From Pedobacter sp. HDW13 (GTDB lineage: Bacteria; Bacteroidota; Bacteroidia; Sphingobacteriales; Sphingobacteriaceae), in assembly GCF_011303555.1 (NCBI RefSeq), contig NZ_CP049868.1:1240001-1304000 (forward strand): a stretch of 64,000 bases of DNA, written 5' to 3'. The notes beneath the pieces are model-generated. The model worked only from the letters and a program-made list of their open reading frames with translations, was not told the origin of the DNA and did no database searches. This document shows positions 44,775 through 52,057 of the stretch, one piece after another (position 1 is the stretch's first letter; the number at the start of each line of letters is the position of its first letter). Position numbers and translations under genes: made by a program.

Positions 44775-45302
44775 ATGAAAAAGCTCTTTCTTTGTGCCAT
44801 TACGGCCATGACTTTCCTTTGTGCAAAAGCGCAGGATGCCCAGAACACGATTAAAATTAACCCCTTAAGTGCACTATTAAAAACAGGTTCGGTATTTTAC
44901 GAACGTAAACTAAATGACGGTGTTTCATTGCAACTTGGAGTGGCTTATACTGGCTTAAAATTAGATGACGTTAAATTTACAGGTGTTGCCATTACACCTG
45001 AAGTTCGTTTCTACTTAAAACAAAAAGCAATTAGTGGCTTATACGCAGCTCCTTTTTTGAGATATCAGGATTATACAGTTTCTGATGGCGGAGATAAAGG
45101 AAATTACAATTCGTTTGGTGGTGGTGTAGTAATGGGCCGCCAATGGGTATATGGTAGCGGTTTTGTTCTCGACATTTTCTTTGGACCAAGTTACAATAAT
45201 GGTAATTACAAAGCTACACAAGGTAATAACGAACCTGATATTAAGGGAGGTATTGAAGGTTTTGGTCTTCGTACAGGTATTGCCCTTGGTTTCGGTTTTT
45301 AA
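44775..45302 (+). CDS. Outer-membrane beta-barrel protein (DUF3575/OmpW-like size)
   Basis: The protein has 175 residues with a signal peptide of about 19 (L-C-A-K-A-Q). The mature part is a run of alternating beta-strands: 'IKINPLSALLKTGSVFYERKL', 'VSLQLGVAYTGLKLDDVKFTGVAITPEVRFYLK', 'GLYAAPFLRYQDYTV', 'FGGGVVMGRQWVYGSGFVLDIFFGPSYNNGNY' and the terminal 'GLRTGIALGFGF' ending in Phe, the usual outer-membrane sorting residue. This fits a small 8-stranded barrel of the DUF3575 type. No function can be assigned. It has its own promoter and terminator. Confidence 0.85.
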   Translation: MKKLFLCAITAMTFLCAKAQDAQNTIKINPLSALLKTGSVFYERKLNDGVSLQLGVAYTGLKLDDVKFTGVAITPEVRFYLKQKAISGLYAAPFLRYQDYTVSDGGDKGNYNSFGGGVVMGRQWVYGSGFVLDIFFGPSYNNGNYKATQGNNEPDIKGGIEGFGLRTGIALGFGF

Positions 45303-45321
45303 TCTATAAAAGCATTATTAT

Positions 45322-45357
45322 AATCCCGTTCTGTTTATTCAGGGCGGGATTTTTTAT
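45322..45357 (+). terminator. Terminator after the outer-membrane protein gene
   Basis: AATCCCGTTCTG / AGGGCGGGATT is followed by TTTTTATCAT; the sequence is nearly the same as at 44681 and 45867. Confidence 0.8.
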
Positions 45358-45380
45358 CATACGCACACCTTTATTATTTC

Positions 45381-45842
45381 ATGAAAAAACTATTACTATC
45401 ATTAGGGATCTTAACCCTCATTAACCTAAGCTCCTGCAAAAAAGATGAGACGACAAGCAATACCATTGTTGGAAAATGGCAAATTGATTCTTACATCATT
45501 ACCAATTTTGAAAACACAGGCAAGGATCAGGATGACACCAAAGGAGAAAGCCCGAGGCCAACTTTAGAATTTAAGGAAGACGGTAATTTACATGCCATTT
45601 TCTATTTCAAAGATCTTCCCGGAAATAATCAAAATACGATAGAAGATGTTCAAGTAAAGTATACCTTAAATGGAGACAAACTAAACCTGAGCGGAAATTT
45701 AGCTTTTAACCATAACAGCTTTACCTTTTCTATATCAAACAATATATTAATCCTGAAAAGAACTGATGTTTCCAGTATCGGGAATAAGGATTCGGGAACA
45801 CACATAGAATACACAACCATTACAGCAACCAGAATAAAGTAA
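45381..45842 (+). CDS. Lipocalin-like lipoprotein
   Basis: The protein has 153 residues with a lipoprotein signal peptide with lipobox L-S-S-C (Cys19), then 'KKDETTSNTIVGKWQIDSYII'. The 'IVGKWQ' start followed by an eight-strand pattern ('PTLEFKEDGNLHAIFYF', 'VKYTLNGDKLNLSG', 'FTFSISNNILILKRTD') is that of lipocalin-like (DUF4923/lipocalin_4-type) lipoproteins common in Bacteroidota. Ligand unknown. It lies 78 bases after the outer-membrane protein gene but with a terminator between. Confidence 0.78.
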   Translation: MKKLLLSLGILTLINLSSCKKDETTSNTIVGKWQIDSYIITNFENTGKDQDDTKGESPRPTLEFKEDGNLHAIFYFKDLPGNNQNTIEDVQVKYTLNGDKLNLSGNLAFNHNSFTFSISNNILILKRTDVSSIGNKDSGTHIEYTTITATRIK

Positions 45843-45866
45843 TTTTCTCAAAAGACTTAAACCGTA

Positions 45867-45906
45867 TAAATCCCGTTTTGTTAAATCAAAGCGGGATTTT
45901 TTATTT
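45867..45906 (+). terminator. Terminator after the lipocalin-like gene
   Basis: AAATCCCGTTTTG / CAAAGCGGGATTT is followed by TTTTATTTTA. It is the third copy of the same terminator design. Confidence 0.85.
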
Positions 45907-45940
45907 TAGAGTCATGTTAAATTATTGCTTTTGAGTTTGG

Positions 45941-46402
45941 TTACTCCACTTCGTTTACTAACGGCTCTTTAAATTCATAACCACAATCGCAACAGTGGTA
46001 ACATTTATTTGCCTGAATTGGCGTAGTAAAGGTTAAAAAGGCTAATATGGTAGCCCAAAGACTGTATTTTTGATCTGTTGCCATTCCATAACCTACATTT
46101 TTAGACCCACAATTGATGCAGGCAACACGATTAAGATCTTCTTCCATATCGGTAACTTCATCCCTATGTTGGCTAACAGTTTCACTATGATCCTCGGCCA
46201 GCAAAGCGTTAATTGCCTCCACGTCTCTTTCAAAAACGATTAGTTTAACGCCACCAATGGCCTGATTATATAAAGGGTTAAGTGTAGCCACATTTTCATC
46301 AGCAAGAAAGCAAGAAAACCCACTATCTTCTAACCTGGCTTTGATAATATTGGCTTCTATGGGGTTATAATAGGTACTGTAAACTATGGTTCTGTCGTTC
46401 AT
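45941..46402 (-). CDS. DUF2007 domain protein with C-terminal zinc ribbon
   Basis: The protein has 153 residues. Residues 5-72 match DUF2007 ('IVYSTYYNPIEANIIKARLEDSGFSCFLADENVATLNPLYNQAIGGVKLIVFERDVEAINALL'), a ferredoxin-like fold seen in putative signal-transducing proteins and fused to GlnB-like or zinc domains. The tail has Cys95-x2-Cys98 and Cys134-x2-Cys137-Cys138-x-Cys140, a rubredoxin-like zinc ribbon split by a hydrophobic stretch (about 113-129) that could be a membrane-touching helix. Function unknown. Single gene, convergent with the lipocalin-like gene. Confidence 0.82.
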   Translation of the reverse strand: MNDRTIVYSTYYNPIEANIIKARLEDSGFSCFLADENVATLNPLYNQAIGGVKLIVFERDVEAINALLAEDHSETVSQHRDEVTDMEEDLNRVACINCGSKNVGYGMATDQKYSLWATILAFLTFTTPIQANKCYHCCDCGYEFKEPLVNEVE

Positions 46403-46554
46403 TAATGAGGTTTCTTGTAAGCGTAAATATAAAAATCTTTACTTAGATAGATTTTTATAAGATTTGTTACCAAAACTTAAGGTACCGCCACAAAGCAAAA
46501 TTATTGGTCCTAAAAAGAAAAAACGCCTTACCTCAACCTATGCACCAGAAGATG

Positions 46555-47892
46555 TTAGGCTTTTAAAAACTCCTGCCACCAGTAGCCAGAATACTTTATA
46601 GTACGTTTCAAAGTATGGAAATCGGTGTAAACCAGGCCAAACCGTGCATTAAAACCTTCAGCCCATTCGAAATTATCCATCAACGTCCAGGCCATATAAC
46701 CGGTGATATTCATACCCTCGTTCTTAGCCTTTAACAAAGCACTTAAGTATAGCTTAAAATAGTCGATCCGCTCTGCGTCAACAACATTTCCGTTGTTTAG
46801 TTTATCATGATAGGCCGCACCATTTTCGGTAATCATTATATTTTTGACATTGGGATAGCTTGCAAATTGCTTAATAATATTGTAAAAGCTGTCGGCATTT
46901 ATTTCCCAGCCCATTGCCGTATGCGGCTTTTTTCTGCCTTTAGCTTTTACTTCCCAGGCCTGTATTACCGGGATAAAGGCATTGTATTTTACGGTTAAAG
47001 GAAAATAATTTTGCAGGCCTATAAAATCGAAGTCAAACTTCATTCTATCCTGCAGTCGCCAGGTACCGTATTCCATCTGAAATTTCTCGAGTACATCCCA
47101 ATCGGCCGTTGGAAAGCCCATGCCTTGAGTAGGTTCGACAAATAAACGGTTCATTAAACAATCTACCCGTTTAGCAGCCAGTATATCATTATCACTCTGG
47201 GTATAAGGCAGTATTTCGGAGCAGGAATAGGTAGTGCCAATATTGGCTTTAGCTATCTCGGCACGTAAAATTTTGCCTCCTTCGGCCTGCGCCAGGGCTG
47301 TATGCAAAACTGCCGGAAAAAAATTGCTCAAACCAGTTTTACCGGGAGCATGTACGCCCAGCATGTAGCCCAAAGAGGTGTAGCCGAAAGGTTCGTTCAG
47401 TACAATCCAGTTTTTTACTTTATCGCCATATTCCAACGCACAGATGCTCACAAAAGCATTAAAAGCTGCATTAATGCTAAAGCTGGTCCAGCCTCCTTCG
47501 TCTTCAAGGACCTGAGGCAAATCCCAGTGGTAAAGGGTAACATAAGGCGTAATCCCCTGGGTAAGGCACTCATCGATCAGGTTATGGTAAAAGCGGATCC
47601 CTTCCTGATTTACTTCTCCCCTTCCGTGTGGCAAAATCCTCGACCAGGCAATAGAGAACCTGAACACTTTAAAACCAAGCAGTTTTACCATTGCAACATC
47701 CTCTACATACCGGTGGTAAAAATCGCAGGCGGGATCTAATTTATGGTTCCTTTTTATTTTGCCGTTTTTTGCAGCGAAAGTGTCCCATATAGAAGGGCCT
47801 TTGCCATACTGGCTTGCTGCACCTTCTATTTGCACGGCAGCTGCAGCCACGCCCCAGGTAAATTTCGGACCAAAATCACTTGCCTTAATCAT
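46555..47892 (-). CDS. GH1 family beta-glucosidase, cytosolic
   Basis: The protein has 445 residues, the full GH1 length. Motifs are 'FTWGVAAAAVQIEGA', 'FYHRYVEDVAMVKLLGFKVFRFSIAWSRILPHG', acid/base Glu in L-N-E-P near 166, nucleophile Glu in I-T-E-N-G near 354, and 'GYMAWTLMDNFEWAEGFNARFGLVYTDF'. There is no signal peptide, so it hydrolyses beta-glucosides (or beta-galactosides/fucosides) inside the cell. It lies 104 bases downstream of the DUF2231-cytochrome gene on the same strand and may be the last gene of that operon; no terminator is visible in the gap. Confidence 0.95.
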   Translation of the reverse strand: MIKASDFGPKFTWGVAAAAVQIEGAASQYGKGPSIWDTFAAKNGKIKRNHKLDPACDFYHRYVEDVAMVKLLGFKVFRFSIAWSRILPHGRGEVNQEGIRFYHNLIDECLTQGITPYVTLYHWDLPQVLEDEGGWTSFSINAAFNAFVSICALEYGDKVKNWIVLNEPFGYTSLGYMLGVHAPGKTGLSNFFPAVLHTALAQAEGGKILRAEIAKANIGTTYSCSEILPYTQSDNDILAAKRVDCLMNRLFVEPTQGMGFPTADWDVLEKFQMEYGTWRLQDRMKFDFDFIGLQNYFPLTVKYNAFIPVIQAWEVKAKGRKKPHTAMGWEINADSFYNIIKQFASYPNVKNIMITENGAAYHDKLNNGNVVDAERIDYFKLYLSALLKAKNEGMNITGYMAWTLMDNFEWAEGFNARFGLVYTDFHTLKRTIKYSGYWWQEFLKA

Positions 47893-47996
47893 TTGTTATC
47901 CATTAATTGCCATAAGTTGCAAGTTTAATATTAACAAATCATTAATTGTCAGGCCAATAGTTATTTTAACCTATTTATTACCAAAACAATTCATCA

Positions 47997-49391
47997 TTAT
48001 GGCGCTTTTAGAACCGCTGTGTCTTGCGCCAGCAATGGCACTTTATAATTACCGGTATCTAAACTTACTTTGGGCAATAGTTTCTTTATTTTCAATAAAT
48101 CGGCCTTGTTTATATTGGTTTGGTACAAATAGAGGAACTTCAGGTTTTTAGATTTTTTAAGCTGGTTAATACCGTTGGCGGTAATCTTTGTACCTACCAA
48201 ACTAAGCGATTGCAGCTGTTCTAAATCTTTAAGTTTCGCTAACCCGGCATCGGTAACAGCTGTATAGTTTAAACTAAGGCGGGTTAAGTTTTTACAATCT
48301 TTAATTGCATCGAGGGTTTGGTCGGTAACCTTTCCGTTTTCTAATTTAAGCCAGGTTAACTGCTTTTTTATCGATTTGATCAAATCCTGAACCTCTTTAC
48401 CCATAGAAACGGCGTTGATAAAGTTCGCTGATAAATAATTGGTGTTCTGTGCAACCGGAAAAACTGAGATGCCTAAACTGGTGAATTGTTGCAATACCTT
48501 CTCGTCAACTGCACCCACCTCTTCTGATGGAATTTCGCTGGCTGTAGCTTCTCCCGCTACGGTTTCGCCTTTTTGTAAAGCCGCCAAAACTGGTTTGATG
48601 ATTTCGGGCTGAGGCAATTCTTTAAATTTCTTTTTAAAATCTGCCCCATTATCAATCCACCATTTTAATAAAGCAATTTCGTTTGCTGTTAGTTGAGGTT
48701 TCTCTTTCGGTGCCATATGATCATCATGGGTTAAAGGAAGCAACAACCTTTTAATCAACTCACTTTCATCGGCTTTGCCTTTTACAAGCGTATGTCCGTC
48801 TTCACCACCATTTAAAATAAATACTTCCTGATCGAGACGTAATTTGCCCTTCTGTTTTTCACTTCCATGACAACTATAGCAACGGCTTTTCAAAAGTGGC
48901 TGAATGGCGTGCTGATAAACAAAGGCTTCCTGAATATTGGCAATTGGCGGAATTGCTGCACCAACCTTCGCACCATCAGATTTTAACGGTGCAGTTAAAT
49001 AATCGGCACCATGTGTTAATGAACCTCCGAAATGCCCTGTAACAGAAATCAGAATGATTAAAACGCCACTAATGCTTCCTAATATTACATTGGATTTAAC
49101 CTTTTGATGAATGATCAGCAAAATAAGCGATAAAACTGCAACACTAATACCCATCCACTGATGATTACTCACCAGCTTGCCGTCATAATCTCCGCCATTG
49201 GCCAAAAAATATCCGGTAAGGCAGGAAACAACAGCGCTAAGCATCCCCAGCAAAAGCATGATGGGGAGTGCGGGTTTTAAGCTGGAAAATCTTGTCCAAA
49301 ACGACAAAATGATACAAATACAGGCTAGTAGCAATATACCAATTGGAAGATGTACAAAAACAGGGTGAAAGCGACCGAAAAACTCTAGCAT
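47997..49391 (-). CDS. DUF2231 membrane / planctomycete-type cytochrome c / leucine-rich repeat fusion
   Basis: The protein has 464 residues in three parts. Residues 1-120 hold four membrane helices of the DUF2231 type ('FHPVFVHLPIGILLLACICIIL', with conserved His near each end). Residues about 155-255 form a PSCyt1-type cytochrome c domain with C-Y-S-C-H at 171-175, 'KLRLDQEVFILNGGEDG', 'DDHMAPKEKPQLTANEIALLKWWIDNGADF'. Residues about 300-440 form leucine-rich repeats ('LTRLSLNYTAVTDAGLAKLKDLEQLQSLSLVGTKITANGINQL'). It is likely an inner-membrane electron carrier with a periplasmic protein-binding tail. It starts 7 bases after the stop of the isomerase gene and is part of the cassette with the DUF1501 and DUF1553 genes. 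Confidence 0.88.
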   Translation of the reverse strand: MLEFFGRFHPVFVHLPIGILLLACICIILSFWTRFSSLKPALPIMLLLGMLSAVVSCLTGYFLANGGDYDGKLVSNHQWMGISVAVLSLILLIIHQKVKSNVILGSISGVLIILISVTGHFGGSLTHGADYLTAPLKSDGAKVGAAIPPIANIQEAFVYQHAIQPLLKSRCYSCHGSEKQKGKLRLDQEVFILNGGEDGHTLVKGKADESELIKRLLLPLTHDDHMAPKEKPQLTANEIALLKWWIDNGADFKKKFKELPQPEIIKPVLAALQKGETVAGEATASEIPSEEVGAVDEKVLQQFTSLGISVFPVAQNTNYLSANFINAVSMGKEVQDLIKSIKKQLTWLKLENGKVTDQTLDAIKDCKNLTRLSLNYTAVTDAGLAKLKDLEQLQSLSLVGTKITANGINQLKKSKNLKFLYLYQTNINKADLLKIKKLLPKVSLDTGNYKVPLLAQDTAVLKAP

Positions 49392-49398
49392 CTTTTAA

Positions 49399-50331
49399 TT
49401 ATTGGTATCTCTTTCTTAATAAATTCATCATATACACATTTATTGCCCATTGATCGGCAACAGGCTGACGGGTATAGGGCAAGGTAGGCATATAATCGGC
49501 CGGACCAAATTCAGTTAATATGGTCATTCGCTCGCCATTTTGTTTTTTTCGTGCAATCACTTTATCCCACCAGGCCAGGTGGGCTTCGATTACCTTGTTC
49601 CACTCAGGTGCCCGCGGATCGTTAACCTGTGGTCCTTCGGGATGCCCTACCCTGGAATGGATATGATCTGTTTTTTCTAAAATAAAATCTATGGTTTGTT
49701 TCTGATCGGACAATAAGCTTTCGTGCACATTACACCAGTGCGAAATATCTAAAGTAAACCTAACTTCCGGATTTTTTTCGGCAAAGTTTTTAGCAATTGG
49801 TGCTGCAAACATCATTCTTCCGCGGTGTGTTTCATGATAAATAGGAATCCCCGAAGTTTTTCTTTTGGCGGTTACATAATCAATTATCTGTTTATTTTCT
49901 TCATAACTAAAATAATCTTTACCCGAATGGCAGTTGATATACACCGGCTTTTGATAGGTATTGGCACAAATGGCATCCAAGCTACTTTTAAAGGAAGCAA
50001 AATGCTCTTTAATATTCGATTGCGATCCTGCACATAAAAAACCTATTTCCAATTTATGCTTTTTTACGGCATCGAAAAGTTCTTTCACGGCGTTGGCTTC
50101 GCCCGGCCACCATACCTCAATGCCTTCGTAGCCTTCTTTTTTTGCCGCTGCACAAAATTCATCTCTCGTGCCTTCAAAACCCCAGTCGGTTTGCATAAAC
50201 AATAATTCGTAGCCTGCTTTTGCCTTTACATTGGTAACTTCGCTTGCATTTATATTATTAATAGGTGCCAAAAATGAGGCTGCCGTTACAACGGCTGTAT
50301 TTTGCAAAAATTTTCTTCTGGTTTGAGACAT
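49399..50331 (-). CDS. Sugar phosphate isomerase/epimerase family protein, exported
   Basis: The protein has 310 residues. The N-terminus 'MSQTRRKFLQNTAVVTAASFLAP' is a Tat-type signal (R-R-K-F-L). The remainder is an AP-endonuclease-2/xylose-isomerase-like TIM barrel: 'YEGIEVWWPGEANAVKELFDAVKKH', 'VYINCHSGKDYF', 'IYHETHRGRMMF', 'VRFTLDISHW', 'HIHSRVGHPEG' and 'ILTEFGP' hold the usual His/Glu/Asp metal ligands. Export is unusual for an isomerase but common in Bacteroidota and Planctomycetes sugar-oxidation cassettes. The substrate is unknown, possibly a keto-sugar. The next gene downstream begins after 7 bases. Confidence 0.9.
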   Translation of the reverse strand: MSQTRRKFLQNTAVVTAASFLAPINNINASEVTNVKAKAGYELLFMQTDWGFEGTRDEFCAAAKKEGYEGIEVWWPGEANAVKELFDAVKKHKLEIGFLCAGSQSNIKEHFASFKSSLDAICANTYQKPVYINCHSGKDYFSYEENKQIIDYVTAKRKTSGIPIYHETHRGRMMFAAPIAKNFAEKNPEVRFTLDISHWCNVHESLLSDQKQTIDFILEKTDHIHSRVGHPEGPQVNDPRAPEWNKVIEAHLAWWDKVIARKKQNGERMTILTEFGPADYMPTLPYTRQPVADQWAINVYMMNLLRKRYQ

Positions 50332-50536
50332 ATTTTATTGGTTCATTATCGTTAGTTCAAGGGTTCAATAGTTCATTAGTTCATTAGCCATTGGGTTCAT
50401 TACCAAATCCTACATTTCGAACTGAAGGGTTACTGTAAGCGTGGTCGCTTGAGCAACCTATCTATTGGTTCACTTGTTCATTCATTGGTTATTGCAAATT
50501 GTTAACTGTTAATTGGTTTTGGTTATCGATTATCCT
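50332..50536. repeat. Repeat-like spacer between DUF1501 and the isomerase gene
   Basis: Many near-copies of the word GTTCATTAG / GGTTCATTA occur at 50340-50400 and 50466-50490 (at least eight), mixed with CTGTTAATTGG. No frame is open. It looks like degenerate direct-repeat filler within an operon. Confidence 0.5.
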
Positions 50537-52048
50537 TTAAGCCACAATCTCCGATATCACTTTACCGCCCACATCAGTTAGCCTAAACGGGCGCCCCTGG
50601 AATGGGTAAGTAAATTGTTCGTGGTTAAAACCCAATTGGTTTAAGATTGTTGCCTGAATATCAAAAGCATCAACTTTTCCGCTGATGGCACTATAACCAA
50701 TTTCATCGGTTTCGCCGTGTGTAAATCCCTTTTTTACACCGCCACCGGCCATCCAGATGGTAAAGGCTTCGGTGTGGTGATCTCTTCCTTTAAACGGATT
50801 TTGAATACCATTCCGGTTTTCCATCATTGGTGTACGCCCGAATTCGCCGCCCCAAACCACCAGTGTTTCTTCTAAAAGACCGCGCTGCTTTAAATCGAGC
50901 AGCAAAGCGGTAATTGGCCGGTCAATGCTTCTGCACTTATTTTTTAGGCCGATATTGAGCGAGTTATTCGGATTATCGCCATGTGCATCCCAACCCCAAT
51001 CGAACAGCTGAATGTAACGCACTCCTTTTTCTACCAGTTTGCGTGCAAGCAACACATTATTGGCAAAACAGGCTTTACCTGGCTGTGTACCATACATTTC
51101 GTGGATATAAGCTGGTTCATCGTTAATATTCATCACCTCGGGGGCCGATATCTGCATGCGGTAAGCCATTTCGTATTGTGCTATCCGCGATAAAATTTCG
51201 GGATCATTGTACTCATGATATTGTTGTTCGTTGGCTTTGTTAATGGCATCGATAGAAGCTTTGCGCAAATCGCGGTTCATACCATCGGGATCTTTGATAA
51301 AGAGTACCGGATCGCCCTCGCTCCGGCATTGCACGCCCTGATAAACCGAAGGTAGAAAGCCGCTGCCCCAAACGCTTTTTCCGGCGTCGGGAAAACTTCC
51401 GCCGCTGGTAAGCACTACATAGCCTGGCAAATTCTGATTTTCGGAACCTAAACCATAAGTTACCCAGCTACCCATACTCGGCCTACCCAAACGTGGCGAT
51501 CCGGTATGCACCAAAAGTTGTGCAGGCGCATGGTTAAACTGATCGGTTTTTACTGCTTTTAAAAAACTTACATCGTCTACCATGGTAGAAAAGTGAGGCA
51601 GGTTATCGCTCACCAAAGCTCCTGATTGCCCATGTTTGGCAAAATTAGCCTGTGGGCCCAGCATTTTGGGTACGCCTGTAATGAAGGCAAATTTCTTACC
51701 AGCAAGTAACGAAGGCGGACAATCCTGACCATCCATTTTCATTAGTTCGGGTTTAAAATCGAATAATTCCAACTGTGATGGTGCACCGGCCATGTGCAGG
51801 TAAATTACGCTCTTTGCCTTGCCTACCAATGGCGGCGATTTTGGCAATAACGGATGCGCCGGATCGTAAGCAATTTTAGTTTGCGGACTTGAAAAAAGAT
51901 TACCACAACTGCCCAGTAATGAGCCCATGGCCAAAGCCCCTAAACCCATTGCGCTTTCTTTTAAAAAATGTCGCCTCGAATGCAGTCGGGCATTGGCCTC
52001 TTGTGCTTCCTTAATTAATCTGTGTGCGTTTAGCTCGTCTCTTGTCAT
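50537..52048 (-). CDS. DUF1501 family protein, Tat-exported
   Basis: The protein has 503 residues. A twin-arginine signal with lipobox ('SRRHFLKESAMGLGALAMGSLLGSC', Arg25-Arg26, Cys48) precedes a sulfatase/alkaline-phosphatase-like DUF1501 domain: 'AKSVIYLHMAGAPSQLELFDFKP', 'FNHAPAQLLVHTGSPRLGRPSMGSWVTYGLG', 'YIQLFDWGWDAHGDN', 'LVVWGGEFGRTPM' and 'GRDHHTEAFTIWMAGGGVKKGFTHGETDEIGY'. DUF1501 proteins are most abundant in Planctomycetes, almost always paired with DUF1549/DUF1553 cytochromes, as here (stop-to-start gap of 9 bases). Enzymatic role unknown. Confidence 0.93.
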   Translation of the reverse strand: MTRDELNAHRLIKEAQEANARLHSRRHFLKESAMGLGALAMGSLLGSCGNLFSSPQTKIAYDPAHPLLPKSPPLVGKAKSVIYLHMAGAPSQLELFDFKPELMKMDGQDCPPSLLAGKKFAFITGVPKMLGPQANFAKHGQSGALVSDNLPHFSTMVDDVSFLKAVKTDQFNHAPAQLLVHTGSPRLGRPSMGSWVTYGLGSENQNLPGYVVLTSGGSFPDAGKSVWGSGFLPSVYQGVQCRSEGDPVLFIKDPDGMNRDLRKASIDAINKANEQQYHEYNDPEILSRIAQYEMAYRMQISAPEVMNINDEPAYIHEMYGTQPGKACFANNVLLARKLVEKGVRYIQLFDWGWDAHGDNPNNSLNIGLKNKCRSIDRPITALLLDLKQRGLLEETLVVWGGEFGRTPMMENRNGIQNPFKGRDHHTEAFTIWMAGGGVKKGFTHGETDEIGYSAISGKVDAFDIQATILNQLGFNHEQFTYPFQGRPFRLTDVGGKVISEIVA

Positions 52049-52057
52049 AACCGTCCC

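Noticed and set aside
50332..50536. GTTCATTAG repeats as a CRISPR-like array
   Set aside because: Words are too short, irregularly spaced and imperfect, with no unique spacers and no cas genes nearby.
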